From: DASXRC01 sp036506495
GTDB lineage: Bacteria > Actinomycetota > Actinomycetes > Mycobacteriales > Micromonosporaceae
NCBI GenBank assembly: GCA_036506495.1
Contig: DASXRQ010000136.1
Coordinates: forward strand, 1-64,000
Direction of reading: 5' to 3'
Length of the DNA stretch: 64,000 nucleotides
Below are positions 1 to 8,657 of the stretch, piece by piece. The translations under genes were made by a program, and so were the position numbers. The notes under the pieces are model-generated. The model saw only the letters and a program-made list of their open reading frames with translations, was not told where the DNA came from and did no database searches. Numbering within the stretch: the first letter of the stretch is position 1; each line of letters starts with the position of its first letter.

Positions 1-1040
1 GTGGCGCGTTGCCAGGTCGCGCCCGTGCCGCGCGACCGCAGCCGGCCGAGCAGGACCTTCACGATCGGCAGGTCACCGTGGCGTTCGAGCGCTGGCGTTA
101 CCGTTTCGACAAGGCGTCGCAACAGGTGCCAGGCCGGCCGCAGCTCACCGGTCCGAACGTCGACACCCATCCCCTCCAGGCCGTCGCGAGCGGCCCGCCA
201 GTGCGCGGCGACCAGCAGCTCCCGGCTGATCGGCGGCGCCTCACGCCCCATGGCAACGTCGTAGAGCGCGGTGAGCACGAGCGCGCGGACCAGCGCCGCG
301 GTCAGGATCGTGTCGTCGAGACCGAGGCAGACGTCGCCGACGCGGATCTCCACGGTCGGGTACCGGCTGGACAGCCTGGCGTACCAGTAGAGCATCGGCT
401 CGTCCAGCATCGCACCGACCTCGATCAGCTGGCCGACGCGGCGGTCGTAGTCGGCCGGGTCGCGCAGGTACGGCGGCGGTCCGGCGCTCGGCCACCGCGC
501 CCACAGGATGGACCGCCAGCTCGCGTACCCCGTGTCGATGCCGCGGAAGTACGGGGAGTTCGTGGTGACCGCGTGCAGCACCGGCAGCGCCGGCCGCAGA
601 TGGTTGATGACCTGTACGCCGAGGTCGCGTCCGGGGATCGCGACGTGCACGTGCACCCCGTTGAGGCCTGGCGACGGGCACAGCTCGCCGAACCGCTCCA
701 CGATGCGGTGGAACCTCGGGTCGTCGGCGACCGGTGCGTACGGTCCCTCGAGGACCCCGGTGCCGAGGGCAAGTAGCCGAGCGCCCGAGCGCTCTGCCGC
801 ATCGCTCACGGCGCCGCGCAGCTCGACGAGCGACTTGCGCAGTTCGTCCAGCGTCCGCGCCGGCGGCGAGTTGATCTCGATCTGGCTGGTGAGGAACTCC
901 CGCTCGACGTGCCTCCGCAAGGCGGGCTCGACCTCGTCGAGGGCCTGCTCGACGCCGGGGACGACCTGTCCCGTGACCGGGTCGACGAGGAGAAACTCCT
1001 CCTCGACCCCCACCGTCGGCGGGCCGCCGAGGTCGCTCAT
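1..1040 (-). CDS. Carboxylate-amine ligase, YbdK family (3' end beyond window)
   Basis: Gamma-glutamyl/carboxylate-amine ligase of the GCS2-like (YbdK) family, which joins a carboxylate such as glutamate to an amine using ATP. The start ATG at 1040 gives an N-terminus with GVEEEFLLVD at residues 11-20, the hallmark acidic ATP/metal motif of the family. Later segments such as PGLNGVHVHVAI and the YPTVEIRVGDVC stretch also match. About 346 residues are visible with no stop before position 1; family members are about 370-400 residues, so only a short C-terminal tail is missing. The substrate is unknown: many actinobacterial members are not true glutamate-cysteine ligases. The gene lies alone, 55 bp from the next gene's end. 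Confidence 0.9.
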   Translation of the reverse strand, partial: MSDLGGPPTVGVEEEFLLVDPVTGQVVPGVEQALDEVEPALRRHVEREFLTSQIEINSPPARTLDELRKSLVELRGAVSDAAERSGARLLALGTGVLEGPYAPVADDPRFHRIVERFGELCPSPGLNGVHVHVAIPGRDLGVQVINHLRPALPVLHAVTTNSPYFRGIDTGYASWRSILWARWPSAGPPPYLRDPADYDRRVGQLIEVGAMLDEPMLYWYARLSSRYPTVEIRVGDVCLGLDDTILTAALVRALVLTALYDVAMGREAPPISRELLVAAHWRAARDGLEGMGVDVRTGELRPAWHLLRRLVETVTPALERHGDLPIVKVLLGRLRSRGTGATWQRA

Positions 1041-1095
1041 AGCAGTCGATGCTAGTGGGGGCGGGGTCGCCGAGAAGTCGGCAAAACGCCCAAAC

Positions 1096-2415
1096 TCATC
1101 GGAACACGCCGAGCGACTTCGGCCGGTGTCCCGGGAAGATCTTCGCGGAGTCCACCACGCCCAGCCGCCTCGCGAGCAGCTCGGCGAGCACGTCGCGGTA
1201 GTCGTTGGCCCCCGCGACGTCGCCCTGGTCGAGTGCCGACGGCGCGAGGCCGGGCCACCGGCCGTGCACCGCGCCGCCGTTCAGGCCGCCGCCGAGCAGC
1301 AGCATCAGTCCGCCGTGGCCGTGGTCGGCTCCCGCGTTGCCGTTCTCTGCGACCCGCCGGCCAAACTCGCTCATCGTGACCACGGTGACGTCGACCAGCG
1401 CCGGCCCGAGGTCGGCGGCGAACGCGGCGAGCGCCCCGGCCAGCTGGTTGAGCTGGTTGAGCATGTCGCCGCCGTCCACGCGGCCGATCCAGGTGTGCAT
1501 GTCCCACCCGCCGACGTCGAGGGCGGCCACTCGCAGCCCGACCCCCGCCTTGATCAGACGCGCCACGTCGCTCAACGAGCCCGCGAACCCACCGTCCGGA
1601 TAGGACACCGCCGGGGCGTACGCCTCGGAGGCGACCCTGCGCGCCGCGGACAGCGCCTGCACCGTGACCCGGGCCTGGTCCGCGAGCGGGTGGTCCAGTC
1701 CGGTGTAGAGCGCCGTCAGCGCGGTCATCGTGCGCTCGCGTACGCCGTCCCACCCCTGCAGAGCGAAGTCCCGGATGCCCTCCAGGACGAGGGCGCTCTC
1801 GCTGCCGACGAGGGAACGGGGCAGGGCGGCGCCCTCGGCGATGGCGCGGAACGTCGTGCCCGGGCCGAGCGCCGTGAGCAGCCGGTCCAACCATCCGGTG
1901 TGGACGGCGACGGAGGCCGCGCCGCGCTCGAGGCAGTCCTGCGCCTGGAAATGGCTGCGGCTCGCGTCCGGCGACGCCACCGCGTGCACGGCGGCCATCG
2001 TGCCGGCCTTCCAGTACGGGTGCAGCGGCGCCATCGCCGGGTGCAGACCGAACCGGTCGTCGCCGGCGAGCAGCGCGCCCGCAGGTACGCCGATTGTGGG
2101 CCGGGCCTTGGGCAGGTACGGATCGCCGGCCGGCACGACGACGGAGAGCCCGTCCATCCCGCCGCGCAGGAACACCACGACGAGCGTCCGTCTGGTGGTG
2201 GTCGGATCCCCGAATGCCACCCGGGTCGTCGTGAGCTGGGCCGCGAGGCTCGCCACCCCGACCGCCCCGACGCCGGCGAGCACGCGGCGGCGGGTGAAAC
2301 CGTGCCGCCAGCGGTCCCGCTGCGCGGCCAGCTCGGCCGTGACCCGGTCGGCGTGCACCCGGGTCGCGGCATCGCCGGCCGTGGGCCCGTGGCGGCGCAG
2401 CTCGGAGCCGTTCAT
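1096..2415 (-). CDS. DUF1501 family secreted protein (Tat signal)
   Basis: A 439-residue member of the DUF1501 (sulfatase-like fold) family of unknown function. A twin-arginine signal (TRRRVLAG, around residues 41-48, followed by a hydrophobic stretch) predicts Tat export. The segments VVVFLRGGMDGLSVVVPAGD and DHGHGGLMLLLGGGLNGG are typical of the family. The ATG at 2415 is chosen because it overlaps the stop of the upstream DUF1800 gene by 4 nt, implying translational coupling; reading further upstream only runs antisense-like into that gene. DUF1501 and DUF1800 proteins are very often encoded as a pair and are thought to act together outside the cytoplasm, but no reaction is established. 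Confidence 0.9.
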   Translation of the reverse strand: MNGSELRRHGPTAGDAATRVHADRVTAELAAQRDRWRHGFTRRRVLAGVGAVGVASLAAQLTTTRVAFGDPTTTRRTLVVVFLRGGMDGLSVVVPAGDPYLPKARPTIGVPAGALLAGDDRFGLHPAMAPLHPYWKAGTMAAVHAVASPDASRSHFQAQDCLERGAASVAVHTGWLDRLLTALGPGTTFRAIAEGAALPRSLVGSESALVLEGIRDFALQGWDGVRERTMTALTALYTGLDHPLADQARVTVQALSAARRVASEAYAPAVSYPDGGFAGSLSDVARLIKAGVGLRVAALDVGGWDMHTWIGRVDGGDMLNQLNQLAGALAAFAADLGPALVDVTVVTMSEFGRRVAENGNAGADHGHGGLMLLLGGGLNGGAVHGRWPGLAPSALDQGDVAGANDYRDVLAELLARRLGVVDSAKIFPGHRPKSLGVFR

Positions 2416-4202
2416 CGCAGCGCGTGGTAGACGGAGTCGAACAGCAGCGGCGTGAGGTGCCCCAGGCGGCCACCGAGGCTGGGTCCGCGGACCCGGGTGC
2501 CCTCCTTCGCGTCCAGGAACCGCAGCAGGGCCGCTCGGTCGCGCCCGGCGAGGGGCTGGAACACGAGCCGCTCGGCCAGCGCGTCCAGGTATGCACCAGT
2601 GGTGCTGGGCCGCCTGCCGACCAGGCCCTCGAGCTTCGGGTACGCCAGGCCCTTGTGCCAGCCCTGGACGAGCGCGCGGTGACTGTTCCACGCGCCGAGC
2701 ATGGCGTGCGCCGAGTCCCACGCGCCGGCGACGTCGGGGTAGCCGTTCGGCGGTGCCCACGCCAGCGGCGCCTGGCCGAGGCTCTGCGCCTGCCAGTACA
2801 GGCTCTCGACCGCGGCGCCGGCGTCCGACCCGGGCGCGATGCCGAGCGCGCGCACGGTCGCGACGACGTTCTCCAGTGGCCGCCGCGTCTTTAGCCCGGT
2901 GGCGATCCAGAACTCCAGCGAGCGGAAGAGCGTGTCCAGGACCGGCACGATGGCCGTGCCGTTGTCCACGTAGGACTTTGCCAGCCGGTCCACCAGTGTC
3001 TGCGGTGGGTTGTCGCACACGAACCGCACCGCCAGCTTGCGCGCGATGTTGGTCGCCGTGGCCGGGTGAGTGCCCAGGTACCGCAGGTACTCATCGCCGA
3101 CCTGTAGGCCCTTGCTGCGGGACGGATTCGGATGGGTGAAGCCGAGCACCCGCACCGGGTCGATCCAGTGGCGGGCCGCCTCGTACCGGAACTCGCCCTC
3201 TTCGGTCACCGTCCGGCCGGTCATGATGTACGCGCTGTGCCGCACATCCCTCTCGGTGTACCCGCTGTCGACTCCGACCGTGTGCAGCTCGAGCAGCTCC
3301 CGGCCGTAGTTCTCGTTGACCGACCGCCGGTGCGAGTCGGCGTTGTCGAGGTAGCGGAGCATCGCGGGACTCCGCGCGCTCGCGTGCAGCATGTCCGCGA
3401 AGCGGCCCAACGCGTGAGCCCGGATGACACCCCGGTCGTACGCCGTGCGCGTGTCCCAACCGCCGTCGAACGGGTTCGTGACGTTGAGGTGGTTGGACCA
3501 GAAGTCCACCATCACCTCGTGCAGCTGTCGCCGGCTCCAGAACTGTCGCGCGAGCGTGGCCCGCCCCAGCTCGAACATCGCGTCCCAGTTGTATTCCTTG
3601 ACGGCGGCCCGGATCTGTGCGGTCGTCATGGCGACCGTCGGGAACGCGGCCAGAACCTGGTCCATGGCCGAATCGTCTATTGTGGACGAGTCGAGCTGGG
3701 CATCGAGCCAATCGTCGATGCCGGTCTGGCGCAGCGCGGCCAGCGCGGTCCTCGTCGGGCCGTGGGTGGCGCGGCGCAGGAGGTGCAGCATCGGGTCGCG
3801 ACTTAGCGGGTTCGGCTTGGTGGGGGTCGCCTTCAGGGCCGCGGCCGCGGCCTTGCTCGGGGTGTCCGCGAGGCCCTCCGCGCCGAGCTCGATGGCGTCG
3901 CCGATCGCCTGGACGTAGCTGGCGTCCCGGTCGGCGAAGGCGCCGGCGGCGCGGGGCGAGCCGGCCCGGTCGCTGATGGCCTCGGCGAGCCCGTGGCCAC
4001 CGCCCAGCGCCGCCGCCGCCGAGCCGACGGCGCCGCCCGCGAGCGCGGTGGCACCGACGCCCAGCAGGACCTGCCGGCGATTGCGCACGAGCCGGAGCAG
4101 CGCCGGCTCGCCCGCTTGGCGGAGGCGGGCGAGCGTGGCACTGTCGCGGTGGCGGCCCGGCGCCACGGGCCGAGGGGTGGACGGCCCGTCGCGCGGTGGC
4201 AT
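2412..4202 (-). CDS. DUF1800 family secreted protein (Tat signal)
   Basis: A 596-residue DUF1800 protein, first gene of a two-gene operon with the DUF1501 gene. The N-terminus carries a twin-arginine motif (RNRRQVLLG, residues 41-49) and an alanine/glycine-rich hydrophobic segment, so Tat export is predicted. Family features are visible: HLLRRATHGPT near residue 140, MVDFWSNHLNV, the NENYGRELLELHTVGVD block and RKLAVRFVCDNPP. ATG at 4202. Function is unknown in the family; the conserved pairing with DUF1501 suggests a shared extracytoplasmic complex. Confidence 0.9.
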   Translation of the reverse strand: MPPRDGPSTPRPVAPGRHRDSATLARLRQAGEPALLRLVRNRRQVLLGVGATALAGGAVGSAAAALGGGHGLAEAISDRAGSPRAAGAFADRDASYVQAIGDAIELGAEGLADTPSKAAAAALKATPTKPNPLSRDPMLHLLRRATHGPTRTALAALRQTGIDDWLDAQLDSSTIDDSAMDQVLAAFPTVAMTTAQIRAAVKEYNWDAMFELGRATLARQFWSRRQLHEVMVDFWSNHLNVTNPFDGGWDTRTAYDRGVIRAHALGRFADMLHASARSPAMLRYLDNADSHRRSVNENYGRELLELHTVGVDSGYTERDVRHSAYIMTGRTVTEEGEFRYEAARHWIDPVRVLGFTHPNPSRSKGLQVGDEYLRYLGTHPATATNIARKLAVRFVCDNPPQTLVDRLAKSYVDNGTAIVPVLDTLFRSLEFWIATGLKTRRPLENVVATVRALGIAPGSDAGAAVESLYWQAQSLGQAPLAWAPPNGYPDVAGAWDSAHAMLGAWNSHRALVQGWHKGLAYPKLEGLVGRRPSTTGAYLDALAERLVFQPLAGRDRAALLRFLDAKEGTRVRGPSLGGRLGHLTPLLFDSVYHALR

Positions 4203-4253
4203 GCCGGCACGCTAGCGAGCGCACCCCGCGTACTCAACGCACTTAATCGATTT

Positions 4254-5171
4254 CTAACCCGCGTACGCGGCCGTGATTGAGGTGAACTCCCAGGACCGCT
4301 GCGCGATTCCGCTGCAGTTGGGACCGACGGTGCCGCCCGCGCACGGCCGGTCCCGGTTGACCGACCAGAACGCGAGCCGGGCCAGGTGCCGAGCCTGCGC
4401 CCAGTCCCGGATCTGGGTCCAGGTGTCGGGCGAGGTCACCTCCTGCTGGTCGGAGATGCCGTTCATGCCGGATATGCCCATCCGGCGGTACGCCGCGTCG
4501 TTGCTCCAGCCGTACGCCGCCTGCAGTGCGGACCGCAGGCCCGCGGCCGCGCTGACCGTGCTGGCGTACATGTCCACGCCGCCGGCGAAGTCGAACGGCA
4601 TGATCGTGAAGACGTCGACCGCGGCCTCCAGGGCCGCGGACTGGTTGATCAGCCGGATGCCCCACCGGTCCGGCCCGGTCGTCGTCGTGCCGAACGTGAG
4701 GATGGTCGTCAGGTCGGGGTTGTCCCGCTTGACAATCTTCAAGGCGGACAGGACGCGGTCCTGGACCGCCTCGTTCTCGAACTCGTCGTCGTTCTCGATG
4801 TCGATGTCGATGGCCTTCAGGTGGTACGCGTCGACGAGCGTCTGGTACGCCGCCGCCAGCGCGGTCGCCGAGTCGCAGTTCGGCCCGAGCTTGTTGCCGC
4901 TCCACCCGCCGAACGACACGATGACGTCGCCGCCGGCGGCGCGGATCTCGGAGATCGCGGCCTCGTCGACGCCACCGATCAGCGGCCGGTCTCCGTCCCA
5001 GGCCGGGGTGCAGCCGCCGGCGGACAGCACGAACGCCATCGTGAACCACCTGATACCGGTCGCCGACATCACCGTCGACGGTGCGGGCGGATCGCCCCAC
5101 CCCTCGTACAGGTATGGTGCGGCGGCCATCTCGACGTAGTTCGTCACGCTGCCAGTGTGCGGGTTTGACAT
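4254..5171 (-). CDS. GH18 chitinase-like protein
   Basis: A 305-residue single-domain glycoside hydrolase family 18 protein. The catalytic signature DxDxE is present as IDIDIEND (D122, D124, E126), preceded by the substrate-binding SFGGW strand (residues 86-90). This architecture resembles actinobacterial chitinase catalytic domains. No signal peptide or carbohydrate-binding module is visible from the ATG at 5171; an internal ATG at 5129 would shorten it by 14 residues and also lacks a signal. Only 26 bp separate this start from the divergent GH13 gene, so at least one promoter must lie inside coding sequence. Cytoplasmic location is odd for a chitinase; an in-frame upstream signal cannot be recovered. 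Confidence 0.8.
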   Translation of the reverse strand: MSNPHTGSVTNYVEMAAAPYLYEGWGDPPAPSTVMSATGIRWFTMAFVLSAGGCTPAWDGDRPLIGGVDEAAISEIRAAGGDVIVSFGGWSGNKLGPNCDSATALAAAYQTLVDAYHLKAIDIDIENDDEFENEAVQDRVLSALKIVKRDNPDLTTILTFGTTTTGPDRWGIRLINQSAALEAAVDVFTIMPFDFAGGVDMYASTVSAAAGLRSALQAAYGWSNDAAYRRMGISGMNGISDQQEVTSPDTWTQIRDWAQARHLARLAFWSVNRDRPCAGGTVGPNCSGIAQRSWEFTSITAAYAG

Positions 5172-5197
5172 CGTCGGCGTCGGATATTGACCCTTCC

Positions 5198-6844
5198 GTG
5201 AGCGAGCGTTGGTATTCCCAGGCCGTCATCTACTGCCTCGACGTGGACACGTATGCCGACTCCGACGGCGACGGTGTCGGGGACATCCGAGGCCTGATCG
5301 GCCGCCTCGACTACGTGGCCCGCTTGGGCGTGACCTGCCTGTGGCTGCATCCGATCCACCCGTCACCGAACCGCGACGACGGCTACGACGTCACGGACTT
5401 CTACGCCATCAGCCCCCGGCTGGGCGGCCTCGGAGACTTCGCCGAGCTGCTGCACCAGGCTGATAACCGGGGCATCCGGGTCATCATCGACCTCGTCGTC
5501 AACCACACCTCGGACGAGCACCCGTGGTTCCAGTCCGCCAGGTCGTCACCGGATTCGCCGTACCGGGACTGGTATGTCTGGTCTGAGACCGAGCCGCCCG
5601 ACCGCCGGCAGGGCATGGTGTTCCCCGGTGAGCAGGCGACGACGTGGAGCTACGACAAGAAGGCCAAGGCCTGGTACTACCACCGGTTCTACGACTTCCA
5701 GCCTGACCTCAACTTCGCCAACCCCGAGGTGCGCGACGAGGTCAAGAAGATCATGGCGTTCTGGCTGCAGCTCGGCGTCGCCGGCTTCCGGCTCGATGCC
5801 GCGCCGTTCATCATCGAGTACACCGAGCCGGGCAACCCCGACTCGCCCAAGCACCTCGAGGCGCTGACCGACCTGCGCCAGCACGTCCAGTGGCGGCGTG
5901 GGGACGCGGTCCTGCTCGCCGAGGCCAACGTCGAGCCGGACCAGCTCGTGTCCTACTTCGCCGACGAGGGCGGGTCGCCGAACCGGCTGCACATGCTGTT
6001 CGACTTCATGCTCAACGGCCGGCTGATACTCGCGCTGGCCCGCCGGGACCCCGAGCCGATCATCGAGGCGCTGCGGGACACCCCGATGCTGCCGCCGGGG
6101 GCGCAGTGGGCGACCTTCCTGCGCAACCACGACGAGATCGACCTGTCGCGGTTGACGACCGAGCAACGCAACCAGGTGTACGCGGAGTTCGGCCCCGACA
6201 AGAACATGCAGCTGTACAACCGGGGCATCCGCCGCCGGCTCGCCACGATGCTGGGCAACGATCGTCGTCGCCTGGAGATGGCGTACTCACTGCAATTCAC
6301 CCTGCGTGGTACGCCGGTTCTGCGTTACGGCGAGGAGATCGGCATGGGCGAGGACCTGTCGCAGGAGGGCCGCAAGGCGATCCGTACGCCCATGCAGTGG
6401 TCGTCCCTGCCGAACGGCGGCTTCACGAGCGCCGAGAAGCCGAACGCGCCGGTGGTCAGCGGCGGCGAGTACGGGTACGAGACCGTCAACGTCACCGCCC
6501 AGCGGCACGACCCCACGTCGTTGCTGGCGTGGTTCGAGCGGATGATCCGTACCCTGCGGGAGGCGCCGGAGGTGAGCGCGGGCAGCTGCCGGCACGTCGA
6601 CGTGGCCCTGCCCCCCGGCGTGCTCGCGCACCGGGCGGACGCGGCATCGGGCACGATGCTGTTCCTGCACAACCTGTCCACCGAGCCGGCGAAATGCGAC
6701 CTGAGCTCGGTCTACGCCGACGCGGACCACCCCAACGACGTGCTCGCGGACCAGAAGTACCCCGAGGTCGGCCGGCTGGACGCGCTGGACGTCGACGGCT
6801 ACGGCTACCGCTGGATCCGGCTGCGGCGCACGCCGTACAGTTAG
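5198..6844 (+). CDS. Trehalose synthase-like GH13 alpha-glucosyl enzyme
   Basis: A 548-residue GH13 protein most like trehalose synthase (maltose to trehalose intramolecular transglucosylation) or a related alpha-glucosidase. Visible motifs: DSDGDGVGD near residue 21 (calcium site), VVNHTS (100-105), GFRLDAAPF with nucleophile D200, LLAEANV with acid/base E242, and FLRNHDEID with D312. The GTG at 5198 gives the expected short N-terminus (SERWYSQAVIY). Length is slightly below typical TreS (about 570-600). It is divergent from the GH18 gene and 31 bp upstream of the FabG-like gene. Exact substrate specificity cannot be told from the sequence. Confidence 0.85.
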   Translation: MSERWYSQAVIYCLDVDTYADSDGDGVGDIRGLIGRLDYVARLGVTCLWLHPIHPSPNRDDGYDVTDFYAISPRLGGLGDFAELLHQADNRGIRVIIDLVVNHTSDEHPWFQSARSSPDSPYRDWYVWSETEPPDRRQGMVFPGEQATTWSYDKKAKAWYYHRFYDFQPDLNFANPEVRDEVKKIMAFWLQLGVAGFRLDAAPFIIEYTEPGNPDSPKHLEALTDLRQHVQWRRGDAVLLAEANVEPDQLVSYFADEGGSPNRLHMLFDFMLNGRLILALARRDPEPIIEALRDTPMLPPGAQWATFLRNHDEIDLSRLTTEQRNQVYAEFGPDKNMQLYNRGIRRRLATMLGNDRRRLEMAYSLQFTLRGTPVLRYGEEIGMGEDLSQEGRKAIRTPMQWSSLPNGGFTSAEKPNAPVVSGGEYGYETVNVTAQRHDPTSLLAWFERMIRTLREAPEVSAGSCRHVDVALPPGVLAHRADAASGTMLFLHNLSTEPAKCDLSSVYADADHPNDVLADQKYPEVGRLDALDVDGYGYRWIRLRRTPYS

Positions 6845-6875
6845 CCCCGCTTGATCTTCACAGCGGGAGGTACGC

Positions 6876-7637
6876 ATGACCGGGCAGGCTGCGCGCGTTG
6901 CGATCGTCACCGGGGGAGCGCGGGGCATCGGTGCGGCCACGGCGACCCGGCTGGCCGCCGACGGCATGGCCGTCGCGGTGGTCGACCTCGAGGAGGCCGC
7001 GTGCGCGGACACGGTGGACCAGATCACCCGGGCGGGCGGCCGGGCGATCGCGGTCGGGGCGGACGTCGCGGACCGAGCCCAGGTCGAGAACGCCGTCGAT
7101 CGGGTCGCCGCCGAGCTGGGTCCGCCGAATGTGCTGGTCAATAACGCCGGTATCACCCGCGACAACCTGCTGTTCAAGATGACCGACGCGGACTGGGACA
7201 CGGTCATGGCCGTCCACCTTCGTGGGGCGTTCCTGTGCAGCCAGGCCGCCCAGCGGCACATGGTGGAGCAGCGGTGGGGGCGGATCGTGAACCTGTCGAG
7301 CACATCGGCGCTCGGCAACCGCGGTCAGGCCAACTACGCGGCCGCCAAGGCCGGCATGCAGGGCTTGACGAAGACGCTCGCGATCGAGCTGGGACCGTTC
7401 GGCGTGACCGTGAACGCGGTGGCCCCCGGCTTCATCGTCACCGACATGACCGCGGCGACGGCGGCTCGCCTCGGCGTGGACTTCGAGAAGATGCAGGAGG
7501 CGGAGGCGGCGGCGATCCCGGTGCGCCGCGTCGGCCGTCCCGACGACATCGCCCAGACCGTAGCGTTCCTGGTCAGCGACGGCGCCTCGTTCGTCTCGGG
7601 CCAGGTCATCTATGTCGCCGGCGGTCCGCGCGCCTGA
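6876..7637 (+). CDS. SDR family oxidoreductase, FabG-like 3-oxoacyl-ACP reductase
   Basis: A 253-residue classical short-chain dehydrogenase. The nucleotide-binding TGGARGIG motif sits at residues 12-19, NNAG at about 89-92, the catalytic serine in NLSSTS (140-ish) and YxxxK as Y154/K158. Sequence resembles FabG (NADPH-dependent 3-oxoacyl-ACP reductase), and DNLLFKM after NNAGITR is typical of FabG. The start ATG at 6876 follows a GGGAGG ribosome-binding site. Not in a fatty-acid gene cluster, so it may act on other acyl or ketone substrates. Its 3' end is followed by the first copy of the hairpin doublet at 7674. Confidence 0.85.
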   Translation: MTGQAARVAIVTGGARGIGAATATRLAADGMAVAVVDLEEAACADTVDQITRAGGRAIAVGADVADRAQVENAVDRVAAELGPPNVLVNNAGITRDNLLFKMTDADWDTVMAVHLRGAFLCSQAAQRHMVEQRWGRIVNLSSTSALGNRGQANYAAAKAGMQGLTKTLAIELGPFGVTVNAVAPGFIVTDMTAATAARLGVDFEKMQEAEAAAIPVRRVGRPDDIAQTVAFLVSDGASFVSGQVIYVAGGPRA

Positions 7638-7673
7638 CGCGGCCCCCGCCCGCCTGCCGCCCGCGGCCCGCCA

Positions 7674-7735
7674 CCAACTCCGTCAGAGTTGGGCGATCCG
7701 GGCGGGCCTTGCCGCCCAACTCCGTCAGAGTTGGG
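7674..7735. repeat. Hairpin doublet, copy 1 (dispersed REP-like element)
   Basis: Two near-identical hairpins, CCAACTCCGTCAGAGTTGGG at 7674-7693 and the same core at 7715-7735, with centres 41-42 bp apart. Each has 7-bp arms (CCAACTC/GAGTTGG) around a 5-nt loop. Related doublets occur at 36725-36787 and 48453-48517. This pair lies between the convergent fabG-like gene and the LOG-like gene; the right hairpin overlaps the stop codon at 7725-7727 and encodes the last residues of that protein. Confidence 0.8.
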
Positions 7736-8231
7736 CACGCCCCGCGAGCGCCAGGCGGACCGCGTTGTCGGGGGTGTCCACATGGGCGACACCGCCGACC
7801 GGGCGGCCATCGACGTCGGCCACGCGCCAGCCGCCGAGGCTGACGACCGGCTTGCCGCGCCGGCGCGCCAGGGCCAGCTCGGAGAGCGTCCCCCACGAGC
7901 CGCCGATGACGATGACGGCGTCGGCGGAGAGCACGATGATGGCGTTTCGCGCCTCGCCCATGTTGGTCACGACGGTGGCGGACAGGTGAGGATTCGCGTC
8001 GGCGCGGTCGGCGCCTGGCCACACGCCGATCACCATGCCGCCCCGGTCCCGCGCGCCGGCCGCCACGGCCGCCATCACGCCCGTCCCGCCGCCGCACACG
8101 ACGACCGCGCCCGCGTCGGCGAGCAGCTCGCCCACCCGCCGCGCCAGCCGCTCCTGTTCGGGGCTGGCCTCGCGCGGCCCGCACACCGCGACCTGCACCG
8201 CCATCCGATCCGCCATCCGATCTGCCGTCAC
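7725..8231 (-). CDS. LOG/TIGR00725-like nucleotide-binding protein
   Basis: A 168-residue Rossmann-like protein of the LOG (lysine-decarboxylase-like) superfamily, related to the TIGR00725 group. Motifs: VAVCGPREAS at the N-terminus, VVCGGGTGVMAAVAAGA and GGSWGTLSELALA, the PGGxGTxxE-like phosphate-binding signature in which the first G is retained. True LOG enzymes release cytokinin-type bases from nucleotides; this subgroup has no established activity. GTG at 8231 overlaps the upstream stop by 4 nt and is preferred; in-frame ATGs at 8216 and 8204 arise from a 12-bp tandem duplication (8198-8221) and are alternatives. The extreme C-terminus is encoded by a hairpin repeat. Confidence 0.75.
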   Translation of the reverse strand: MTADRMADRMAVQVAVCGPREASPEQERLARRVGELLADAGAVVVCGGGTGVMAAVAAGARDRGGMVIGVWPGADRADANPHLSATVVTNMGEARNAIIVLSADAVIVIGGSWGTLSELALARRRGKPVVSLGGWRVADVDGRPVGGVAHVDTPDNAVRLALAGRAQL

Positions 8232-8650
8232 TCCCGCGCCGGACGGGAGGTCCGCCACAGCCAGAAGAGGCCGAGCATCGGCAGCACGAGCGGCACAAAG
8301 CCGTACCCGCGCCCGTAGTACGACCACACGGTGTCGTCGGGGAAGACCGATGGCGCGAGGATGCTCACGGTGCCGACGGTGAGCACGCCGACGAGTTCGA
8401 CCGTGCAGCACACGACGGCGATCCGCCGGCCGACCCGTCCCCCGCGAGCGAGGCCGACGGTCGCGAGCACGTAGATGACGGCAGCGAGGGCCGACAACAG
8501 GTAGGCGAGCGGAGCGTCGCCCAACTTGGTGGCGATCTGAAAACCCGCGCGAGCGCTGGCGGACAGTGCGAAGATCGCGTACACCGCGATGAGCAGGCGG
8601 CCCGGCCCGGCGTTGATCGCGCGGCCGTTCGCGACCTCGCCGTCACTCAC
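8228..8650 (-). CDS. Small integral membrane protein, unknown function
   Basis: About 140 residues with four hydrophobic segments (LLIAVYAIFALSA, LLSALAAVIYVLATVG, IAVVCCTVELVGVLTVG and FVPLVLPMLGLFWLW), so a four-helix membrane protein. GTG at 8650 is preferred because it starts just after the upstream gene's stop; an ATG at 8695 would add 15 residues inside that gene. It ends with a 4-nt overlap onto the LOG-like gene and belongs to a three-gene unit with the neighbouring membrane protein. I do not recognise a characterised family. Confidence 0.7.
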   Translation of the reverse strand: MSDGEVANGRAINAGPGRLLIAVYAIFALSASARAGFQIATKLGDAPLAYLLSALAAVIYVLATVGLARGGRVGRRIAVVCCTVELVGVLTVGTVSILAPSVFPDDTVWSYYGRGYGFVPLVLPMLGLFWLWRTSRPARE

Positions 8651-8657
8651 CCGACCG

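Noticed and set aside
508..2430. Long plus-strand open frame of about 640 codons over the carboxylate-amine ligase and DUF1501 genes
   Set aside because: Antisense frame of very GC-rich DNA; it has no recognisable domain, while the minus strand encodes two clear families.
4254..5171. tRNA or riboswitch-like structure between GH18 and GH13 genes
   Set aside because: The gap is only 26 bp and shows no such fold.
7674..7735. Possible CRISPR repeat-spacer unit
   Set aside because: Only two copies per site, each unit is a self-complementary hairpin, and no cas genes are present.
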